DNA of 64,000 nt from contig JAKSGN010000007.1 of the NCBI GenBank assembly GCA_024180945.1, forward strand, positions 4,836,001-4,900,000, written 5' to 3'. Below are positions 56,301 through 64,000 of this stretch, in pieces. The notes beneath the pieces were generated by a model. It did no database searches. It was not told where the DNA came from and saw only the letters and a list, made by a program, of their open reading frames with translations. Position numbers and translations under genes: made by a program. The stretch comes from Macrophomina tecta (lineage: Eukaryota; Ascomycota; Dothideomycetes; Botryosphaeriales; Botryosphaeriaceae). The first letter of the stretch is position 1. Each line of letters begins with the position of its first letter.

Positions 56301-58010
56301 CCACCAATGGGACACCGATCAACTTGCCCAATAGCGTTACGCGCCTCTTCGTCAAGTCCTTGTATACAACACTCGCTCCTGAAGACTCGTGTTCAAGCTC
56401 CGAGAGGCTTGCTTCGCGCCTTCGCACATCGGTCCGCCCAAGTGCCTCACATTTCCGAGAGCACTTGCTCGTAATCATTCTAGCCAAGGTCACGAGGAAC
56501 TGCCAGAGCCAAGGGGGCTCTGTTTCCCCTGCGCAGTCTGCGTGTCACAGAAAGGCTGGACTTGAGCTGAATGAATCGATACTTCGATCAGAGTACTGAG
56601 TTCCGCGATATGGTTGGCGTGCGATAAAAAGAGCGCGGAGTGCGTTAGCGCCCTGTTTTTGTGGCCGCCTTGAACCCCCCTGCTGGATTTAAGAATGTAG
56701 CATAGATCCTCTTTCCTTACCTGCCAGAGGGTAGGGAGTTTGAGAAAGATTTTGGGGCTTCTTGGGTTCCGAGGTTATGGACTAACCTCCGATCTCCCTC
56801 TGCAGCCTGACGACTTGCTCTTGTTTCGAGTTAAAAAGGTTTCGGCAGGCTAGGAACTGATGGTGTTGCAGCAGCAGGTGGAACAGATCTCTCCAAGTGA
56901 CAAGAGCTTCCGGGCTGCTCTTTCGCCGACACGTAATGTTTGTGATTAAAGACGACGCCACTTTTCTGCACACTCGCGCAGCGGCTTGCTCCCACCGCGT
57001 CTCCGGCTTCGACTTCGGCTCCGACCCTGACTAAGCTAAAGAAGTACGATCATTCGATCAGCGTTGACTCTTCGTGTCTCACAGCAGCATGCCGCATGCC
57101 ACACCGGTGTGCACACCCTTGGCACCCACATGCAAGGGTGTCCATCACTCGAGGATTTGTAAACAGCCCTCTTCCCAATTCTTTCTACTTTGATTGGCTG
57201 TCGTCTAGACCGGACGCCGGGGTTGGAGGAACACTAGCATTCTACCGCTAAATCGTTCGCTTGCACTATCGTGCTAAGCGCATTTCCGCCAAAATCGCGA
57301 AAGGGTTCTTATACTAGGCGCCGGCAAAAGCTCAAGCCAGAGGCCAAAGCGCAGCGGGAAAAGAAAAATAGAATAGGTAATGCACGGCCAGAAGCTTCAA
57401 GTGGCGTTGCTTGAGGCGCTTAGAAGAGGCAGAGGCGGAGGACCGGTTAAGCCTCTCGGCGCACCAAATCTCCTGCGCCGCAGGATGAGCCAGCAGCGGA
57501 ATTGTGATGTTTTTCCGACCACCCACAGAGAGCATGGAAAAGAGGGCTGCTTCCCATAACGCCTCCTCTGGGGACATCGTCGCCCGTTGATTGCGACAAA
57601 GGCTATACGATTAGCATAGGCCTGTTCCAATTAAGAGTAGGCAAGGAATACGAGCAGTATCTCCGACGTACAATCGAGCTTTCATACTTGGGTTTGGCTT
57701 AGTTTACGTTGGCTGCGAGAAGGCGTGATAGGAAAGAAATAGAAGAAAGTACATCGCACGACACGTCTAGACTGTTTTTCTATCCCTACTAGCGCGTACG
57801 AGTCGCGTTGAAATAAAGTTTAACCACGGAATATTGTCTCTTTCTTCTTACTGCGAAGATAAGGCAGAATTCTGATGAGGCGAAAAGGGTGCGGGAAGGC
57901 TTATACGGAAAGGGAAGGACCCATGTAGATTGGACTGAAAAAGTACGTTGGACTCGCGCTTTCTTGGCTAAGGTTAAATACATGTGTGCCGCTCGATCCC
58001 CATCACGCTA
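53348..58010. other. Gene-poor stretch with decayed coding remnants
   Basis: Except for the relic at 54739-55180 I cannot assign any frame. Stretches near 54030-54600 read on the plus strand as protein-like blocks (SPVSKANSVDALVIGFQAIY, LIITARRLNIKGAAE) broken by TAG/TAA. They may be old transposon or hypothetical genes. Frames at 55750-56600 are unconvincing. Confidence 0.45.
54739..55180 (+). pseudogene. Fungal hypothetical (DUF7924-like) gene relic with three TAG stops
   Basis: One plus-strand frame carries IPFPFLIEAKSTATGGNLYY, then (after TAG 55000-55002) NQAAVGGACILNALRQFSKL, and after another TAG SVAFSVLNSSSLVEVWIYY, then a third TAG. The order of an EAKS acid-lysine motif, NQAAV.GA and a later beta-strand resembles fungal DUF7924-type proteins with a nuclease-like fold. 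The assignment is tentative. All three stops would be CAG if one C-to-T change were undone. Confidence 0.5.
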
Positions 58011-59709
58011 TTAGAATATACCAGCATTGCTGGGCAGTTTGAAGCCACCTGGAGCTCGTTCTTGGAAAACATGATTTGGATCATATTTTTGTGACACGAT
58101 CAGCATTTCCCTTACGCTGTGTTCTCCATAGCTTGACATGACCTCCTGAGACTGGTCAGCATAATTTGCGTAGCGGAAACCAATGTAAGCGTCAACGCCC
58201 CAGCTGTATTCTTCAACAGCGTCCTTCCATGCCTGCATCTTCCTTCTTGCAAGTGCTTCCCCGTTGACACCGTTTACAGCGAGGGACCCTAGCCAAACAA
58301 TGGCGTTTTCTGTAGCGGCGTCTATGCCCAGGGCGTTGCCACCTCTCTCGGCGGAATGTTTACCCACTAGGGCTGGGAAGGGCTGGAAAAAGCACTGCGT
58401 TTCGAATTCACCGTCAGGCAACTCCTGTATCATTTCATTGACCAAGATCTCGTGGAGTTCGACGGCTTTCCTGACAACAGCTTCGTTGTTTCGGAAAGTT
58501 AAGGTAAACCAGACATCCCTTTTTTCGTCAGCTCTCAGAATAAACCCTCGGCCTTAACACAACATACCGGTAGCCTTCCGCCTGGGTGCCAGTTGCCAGC
58601 GTCGACATGTTGGTTAGACCCAGGGCAGAAGAAGTATTCCCCGGAATAGCCAAAAGCTTGTCGAAGGCCGGTGCAGCAACGCCGCCTCCCACATCTGTAA
58701 GCACAGAATTGATGATAATAGCGCCGTCGCTTGGCTTGTACGTCCAAAAGATAACGGCAGAGCCATTCGGATAATTCTCAATGTTGTCAGTGAAGTCCAC
58801 AATGGCAAGTATGTGGTCTTCAGTAGCATCGGCCTTGTATGTCCTCGTACCACCCCATATCGGCGTCCTCTCGAAGGCTTCCATATCTATACGCGTAACG
58901 ATACCGAAATTGCCCGAGCCGCCTTTCAGCATCCTGTAGAGATCTGTGTTCTCTCCCGCGTTGGCCTCAACTGTTGTGCCATTTGCGAGCACGACTTGGA
59001 ATCCCTGTACGCTATCGCAGACTAAGCCCCGCTGGTAAAGGTAGAATGAGAAGCCGCCGCCCAAAACCAAGCCTCCAACGCCTACGGTACTAAGGCGACC
59101 TCCAAGAACACCGATACCGAGCGGATCGGTTGTCTGGTACACGCTGAGCCAGCGCGCAGCTGGTTCGATAGAGACCACACCGCCGGCGGCATTATGGGTT
59201 GTTGCATTCATTAGACCTATTTAGGTATGTATCAGTATTATTAGGCCGGACGCATGGGATGTCCAAGGGGGGTGGCTATAACGCGTCCTTACCGAGGTCG
59301 ATGGTCACGCCTTCATCGATGTTGTTTGCGCCTGCATTCGAGGAGTGGCCGCCGCTGCGCACAGCAAAGTCGCACGCTGTCTCCTGTACTAAAATTGCAA
59401 GTGCCTTAGCCACATTTGAAGCGTCTGGCGGCTGCACAATGCAATATGGATGGAGCTGTGAGGTGAGTGACCAGTACGATTCTATGCGCTGCGAGTAAGC
59501 TACATCGCTGGGCGTGTAAACATGTTCGAGACCGGCGTTCCGGAGAATGCTACACTGAAGGCCATGTCAGCAGAAAGATTATAATCGGGGGAGACAATAC
59601 CCACGCAGCTTGCAATGTCTCGTGGGAGAAAAGCTGAAGCGTGAGCAATTCCTGCCGAATTTAACAGGGCTAACCCGGCACCCTTGCCGAGAAGACCAAG
59701 TTTGAGCAT
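58011..59709 (-). CDS. Secreted BBE-type FAD-linked oxidoreductase
   Basis: Predicted 507 aa, four exons: 59605-59709, 59293-59554, 58568-59216, 58011-58518. Introns are 50, 76 and 49 bp; the donors used are GTGGGT, GTAAGG and GTATGT. The N-terminus is a signal peptide (LALLNSAGIAHASA). The FAD-binding domain has AVRSGGHSSNAG with H105, the residue that binds FAD covalently in this family. STVGVGGLVLGGGFSFY follows, with no Cys at the second attachment position, so single linkage is expected. LKGGSGNFGIVTRID lies in the middle, and the C-terminal berberine-bridge motif YDPNHVF is near the end. It should oxidise a small alcohol, sugar or alkaloid-like substrate with oxygen. Head-to-head with an acyltransferase-like gene. 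Confidence 0.93.
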
Positions 59710-60703
59710 AGTATGTGCTTTCCGGTGAAGTGAAAAGTGAGAGACTCGAAGAGCGTAGGACAGCAAGATGCACTTAGACACCGTATTATTGTAATATCTT
59801 CTGCGCGTCGATCTCGCCGGTCGAACTACGTAGAGGTAATCCAAAAGGCCCTAGGGCTCCTAATCGTTGCGCGACGCGTCCCGAGATTTCGGCTAGAGTA
59901 CGATGCTGTAGACCGTGCACCCGTGGTCATTGAGTGTTAGTACTAATTCAGGCTTCTTCCGTGAAAGGTAACAGTGCAAAGTATTACCTCTTCTAGAAAC
60001 CTTGGCAGCGAAATCGGATGCCGCTCCTGATATAGCACATAGCGGTTATGCTAGCACTACCGTAGACTGCCTCCACCCGCTTTTAATAAGTGGAGAGTAG
60101 AGATATGAAACCTAGCTAATAGGCAGCTACTTTAGAATATATACGGTGACTTGTCAAACATTAAAAATATAAAAAAAAAAAAAAATACTTAGGTTGAACT
60201 ATTAAGGGTTGACAAGTAATTTGGACACCTTCTCAATTTTGATGACATTGCGCGCGAAAAACACGAGGATGAGATTTCTCGTAAATGATGTTCCGCAAAC
60301 CCTGGTATTCTAGGCGGGAGGCGGTCCGAGATTCCGTCCGTGTTCCGAAGCAGCTAGCTATCGGCTGGTCTCTTAACTCCATCGGGAAGTGCCCTCAACT
60401 TATAGACTCTGTCCATCTAAGGAGGATCTGCCCGTCTATCGTATCAGGGTCTAGAATTAGCATTCTGGCTAATGTTTCCCTAGGACTTTTCTCTTTATGG
60501 CATAACAACCAACCCATTCGCTAGGAAGGAATACTTGCTTCGGAGGAATACCGGCCGGATTTAATCACGTGCTTGTCCTCGTGCCCATAAGATGAACCTC
60601 TCTAGCCTGGCAGATGCACAAAACTCTTCTCTTCAATTACACCTGATCTCATCTCTAAAGCAACAGGTTACACCGGTCTCACCTCCCTCATCATTTTGGT
60701 ACC
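59710..60703. promoter_or_regulatory. Shared upstream region of oxidoreductase and acyltransferase genes
   Basis: 994 bp between two divergent starts. It includes an A-rich run at about 60169-60185. No specific control site could be assigned, and the short frames inside lack motifs. Confidence 0.5.
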
Positions 60704-62254
60704 ATGGATGGGGAGCCTCTCAACAATCTCAAGTGGCAAGAAGTGATTCCAGGCCGCTGGGAGCGTGAACTTGATGAAGCTGAACAGTTCTATACATCCC
60801 TTGCAAAAGCATACGAAAGAAGCGGCCGCACATTCTTTGCTATAACAGGACACATCTCATTCTCTGTCACCACTCCTGACGGCAGTAGTCGCGAAGTGAC
60901 AGAACAGCGCGTCAAAAAGGCTCTGCTAAACGCATGGCTCACACTACGATATGACCATCCGACAATCGCTTCTTGGGTGGAATATGACCACTCTCGGAAA
61001 AAGTGTAAAAAGGTCTATGAGGCATTCTCCTCTGGGGAGCACTGTAAGAGCCAGCAAAGTCGTTGGCTCAAAACAACTTTCTGCGAAGTTACCGATAGCC
61101 GGACTGGTCAAGAGTGGTGTAATAATGACCCGCCGGTGCCTCGCCTCCCAACGCTTTTCCTTCTTAAACCTCCTTCATTGGAAATCAATGGAAAAGTACT
61201 GCGCCAGGAGCTTATACTCCGCTCCCACCACGACATCATCGATGGCATCGGCACCCTCCACCTCTTCAATAATCTCCTCGCCCACACAGCCGCGGCCTTC
61301 TCGCAGGGGCCTTCATATCAATGTCCAATCTTCGGCTCCGAGTGGAAGAACCTAAGCCCAGCTTTGCGCATCGCCGCCGACATCACGCATCCTCCGACCG
61401 ACGATCAGATATCCCATTTGCAGGAGATCACTGCATATAACGCCTCTTTACGCCAGAACGCCGAACTCGTCAGCATCCCCTTCAAGCACGGCCCATCCAT
61501 GCCAGGCAGGCACCAACGCGTCGCTCGCACGCTCCCGCCGGAGCGCTCTCCTTCACGTCTCCTCCAGGCATGCAGGAACATGGGAACGACCGTAACACAC
61601 GCCTATCACGCCGCTATTGCGATGTGTATCCGTGACCGTCAGGAGCAACGCTCCGAGCCACGAAGAGTGCGATACGTAAATTATTGCCTAATCAGCATGC
61701 GTAAGGATTGCAAAGAACCGTTCAGCACGCCCGCACACCCAGCCGCCGTGTACCACTCTACTTCCGGACGGAGCCTGGCGATTGATCTAGAGGTTCCCGC
61801 TGCAAACGGGACGATTGCTACTGAAAGAGCACAGGCAGAGAGAAGAAAGGAGTTTGAGAGGATAGTGATGCAGATCAAAGATTTTTACACGTTCATTCGA
61901 AGCGACCCGGAGCATGTATGTATGGTGCCGTCATACTGGGCTCTTGCAACGGTGCCCTTTCCGGATGATGGCGTCGCGGGACCGGTTCCAGAACTGAATA
62001 CGGTGCCATCTGTGTCGATTTCGAGCATGGGGGTTATTGACAAGATCATCTCACCCAGTCAGGGGCCATTCGAACTGTATAATCCCTGGGTCACAGGAGA
62101 AGAATTAGGCACCGGCTTAGGTCTTTTTTTAGGCACATGGAAAGGACAGTTGGAGGTAAGTGCCGCGTACAATGATGCGTGGCACGAGAAGGACGATGTT
62201 CTGAAGTTCTTAGCAGACTGTGAGGCGACTGTCTTTCAGGGTTTAGGAATCTAA
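60704..62254 (+). CDS. CoA-dependent acyltransferase-like protein (Tri3/condensation-like fold)
   Basis: Single-exon 516-aa protein. It carries RSHHDIIDGIGT with H175, H176, D180 and G181, the HHxxxDG active site shared by chloramphenicol-acetyltransferase-like enzymes, including NRPS condensation domains and fungal 15-O-acetyltransferases such as Tri3. No A or T domain and no signal peptide, so it is a free-standing cytosolic acyltransferase. The length fits the Tri3-type family. The likely reaction is transfer of an acyl group from CoA to a hydroxyl or amine. Divergent from the FAD oxidoreductase, so they may act in one pathway (inference). No introns, unlike most genes here. Confidence 0.72.
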   Translation: MDGEPLNNLKWQEVIPGRWERELDEAEQFYTSLAKAYERSGRTFFAITGHISFSVTTPDGSSREVTEQRVKKALLNAWLTLRYDHPTIASWVEYDHSRKKCKKVYEAFSSGEHCKSQQSRWLKTTFCEVTDSRTGQEWCNNDPPVPRLPTLFLLKPPSLEINGKVLRQELILRSHHDIIDGIGTLHLFNNLLAHTAAAFSQGPSYQCPIFGSEWKNLSPALRIAADITHPPTDDQISHLQEITAYNASLRQNAELVSIPFKHGPSMPGRHQRVARTLPPERSPSRLLQACRNMGTTVTHAYHAAIAMCIRDRQEQRSEPRRVRYVNYCLISMRKDCKEPFSTPAHPAAVYHSTSGRSLAIDLEVPAANGTIATERAQAERRKEFERIVMQIKDFYTFIRSDPEHVCMVPSYWALATVPFPDDGVAGPVPELNTVPSVSISSMGVIDKIISPSQGPFELYNPWVTGEELGTGLGLFLGTWKGQLEVSAAYNDAWHEKDDVLKFLADCEATVFQGLGI

Positions 62255-63551
62255 ATGCGTCATAATATTGGGAAATAAACTGCAAAACAGCATTTAGAAG
62301 CGCCTAGAGCCGGCCTTACAGTCGTGAGGCATAGCGCGCGAGCACCCTGGGGTTAACAATTATTCATAGCTGTGGTCTGGTTTGGCGGGTTTCTACTTTA
62401 TGTTACGAACACCAGAGGCCAAGGGCCTTATGACGCCAAGGGCAGAAGGCCCGCATGGGAAGATAACCCACACGGGACAGAATCGCTCATGGGAGGATAT
62501 GCCGCAGCGGAAAGAAAGCTTAAGGCGAACGGCGCGTAGAGGCTTACTCAGACATCCTGTAGGGGATTGGACCCCGCACGGGAAAGGATCGCACAAGGAA
62601 CACAGAGACTCCCCGTAAGAATCAAGCAATCGAAAATCCGGCAGGGGATTGACTCCCGTAGAGGAATGATTCCCATACGGGAATTCGCGCGCCAGAAACA
62701 GGGCGTAGGCGCTTAGAAAGGATAGTATTAGATTTGGTGGTAACACTATTAATTAGGAATAAGTGGCATGAGGACTGAGAGGGCCGCTCAGGGAGAGCCT
62801 CCTATCCGTCCCCTTCCGTGACTTACATAAAGTTTATTGTACACACACATGATATCCCAACAAGTACTTCTCTGACTAGATAACTTTCGCCTGTTGTTGT
62901 CCGCTCCACTCTAAGTGTTCGAGTGCCTAGGCAAGCCGGATAGGCGTATGTTCAGGTAAGAGTTCTGGACGGCCGGCACACCACGTGCGATAGTTCGGTC
63001 GTGGAAGATAACGCCTATAGCTTCCCGCATGTCTTTATTCTCGTGTATTTGAGGTGCGCGCGTGTAATACGTAAGATGTATCGAGTGTCGAGGTCTGAGA
63101 GGTATTGAGGACGGCTAGAGCGGGGCTGCGTACGCCCGTCATTGCGTAGCGGAGCGAGGAGGCTGGTGGTAGTAACGGAGGGGCTGGGCACGCCTAGCTC
63201 CTTGCGAAACTAGGCGCTTTTCTTGCCCCATACCTTACAGGTAAGCAGAACGCCGCGCTAGTAGGGAGAGTGGGGTTAATTAGGAGTATCTTTACCAAAG
63301 AGTCCGTCCAGAGAAGGGCGTTGTGGGGGTATTAGGTGGTAGAGAAGATTGGAAGGGTGCGCGCGTGCGACGGGTTTTGACGCGCCTCGCTTACATGGCC
63401 CAGAACTCTTGTCCGGCCACTGGATGGCTATGACTTTACCCGCTCCCATGTTTTATTAAGACGGTAACACCCGCACCTAAGAGTACGTGCTTTTCCAGTT
63501 CAGCAAAAATTACGTCGAAAATTCATTCTGCATTGCACGTCACCCTGCATC
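62255..63551. other. Non-coding stretch with imperfect GC-rich short repeats
   Basis: 62450-62690 has several scattered variants of acgggaa and cccacacggga, some as inverted pairs (cccgta / tacggg), but no regular period. The rest shows no supportable gene. Confidence 0.4.
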
Positions 63552-64000
63552 ATGGCTCAAGCTGCGAATCCTACGCTCGACCATCCGGGCAACCCACCCA
63601 AAACGCTCCATCTGGTCGGCACCGGCGTAAAACACTCCATTGCCCCGCCCATGCACGACTTTATCGCCAAATCACTAGGTCTTCCCTGGACCTTCTACAG
63701 CACCGAGTGCGCGCAAATCGATGATGTGGTGGCTCTAAGCCGCCTCCCATCCACGGCCGGACTCGTTGTGACGATGCCGTACAAGCAAGCAATCATGGAA
63801 CACCTCGACGAGACTGATCCGCTGGCATCAACAATTGGGGCTTGCAACAATGTATACCGCGACAAGGACCATCCAACCCGCCTACGAGGCACGAACACAG
63901 ACTGGCTCGGCATCAAAGGTTGCCTTCTTGAGAAAAGTAAAATGACCCCGGACGTTTCTTCCACAGGGCTCATCATCGGAGCCGGCGGCGCTAGTCGTGC
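63552..64000 (+). CDS. Shikimate/quinate dehydrogenase-like, N-terminal part, runs off right edge
   Basis: From ATG 63552 about 149 codons are visible. GTGVKHSIAPPMHDF fits the substrate-binding start of shikimate dehydrogenases. VVTMPYK supplies the catalytic Lys. GACNNVYRD and GTNTDWLGI supply the Asn/Asp pair. The Rossmann start GAGGASR lies at the very end of the window. It should be an NAD(P)-dependent dehydrogenase of shikimate, quinate or a related hydroxy acid. Stand-alone in fungi, where the housekeeping enzyme is part of the pentafunctional AROM protein, so a catabolic or specialised role is likely. The 3' end is outside the window. Confidence 0.9.
   Translation, partial: MAQAANPTLDHPGNPPKTLHLVGTGVKHSIAPPMHDFIAKSLGLPWTFYSTECAQIDDVVALSRLPSTAGLVVTMPYKQAIMEHLDETDPLASTIGACNNVYRDKDHPTRLRGTNTDWLGIKGCLLEKSKMTPDVSSTGLIIGAGGASR

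Noticed and set aside
60169..60185. A-rich run as the tail of a LINE or SINE
   Set aside because: No target duplication or element body could be found upstream, so it is best left as a simple A run.
62390..62750. Short GC-rich repeats as a possible CRISPR-like or satellite array
   Set aside because: Variants are irregular in length and spacing, and the setting is a fungal genome. No repeat-spacer structure is present.

Overview
The window looks like an accessory, secondary-metabolism region of a filamentous ascomycete (Pezizomycotina). Coding genes carry short introns of about 45-80 bp with GTRNGT donors, CTRAC-like branch sites and YAG acceptors. There are non-ribosomal peptide synthetases (NRPS), a fungal P450, BTB and HET-type gene relics and a MARVEL-like protein. 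One retrotransposon carries the CpA-to-TpA mutation pattern of repeat-induced point mutation (RIP). A Sordariomycete is plausible, but this is inference only.

Layout. 1-8044 (minus) is the 5' part of a large multimodular NRPS (A-T-C-A-T-C-A, running off the left edge). It is divergent from an ABCC-type ABC exporter at 8204-12898, with only 159 bp between start codons. 14445-15984 (minus) encodes a secreted DUF1593 / nucleoside-hydrolase-like protein. 15985-21123 is gene-poor and holds one broken small orphan gene. 21124-22664 is an MFS transporter with five exons. 22840-28844 is a complete but dead Ty1/copia LTR retrotransposon. 29161-30643 holds a BTB pseudogene and a HET-domain relic.

The best preserved biosynthetic locus is 31929-46304: a P450 (minus), a dimodular NRPS with A-T-C-A-T-C-T order, and an O-methyltransferase. 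This NRPS order is the one known for GliP/SirP-type diketopiperazine synthetases. An apparently intact hAT transposon (34167-37026, perfect 21-bp inverted repeats, perfect 8-bp target duplication, uninterrupted 748-codon transposase) sits inside the shared P450/NRPS upstream region. Removing it would leave about 625 bp between the two start codons.

47340-51490 is a graveyard of further NRPS fragments on the minus strand, interrupted by a decayed Tc1/mariner element. 52713-53347 (minus) is a small MARVEL-like membrane protein. 53348-58010 contains only relics, one of them interrupted by three in-frame TAG codons. 58011-62254 holds a head-to-head pair: a secreted BBE-type FAD oxidoreductase (minus) and a CoA-dependent acyltransferase-like protein (plus). 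At the right edge (63552-64000) a shikimate/quinate dehydrogenase-like gene begins and runs out of the window.

How the parts may work together (inference): NRPS1 and the ABC exporter look like synthesis plus export under a common promoter. P450, NRPS2 and methyltransferase look like assembly plus oxidation and methylation of a dipeptide-derived product. The transposons differ in decay: copia is wrecked, Tc1 is mildly mutated and hAT is intact. This suggests successive waves of insertion around these clusters. All exon boundaries were placed by eye from splice consensus and reading-frame continuity.
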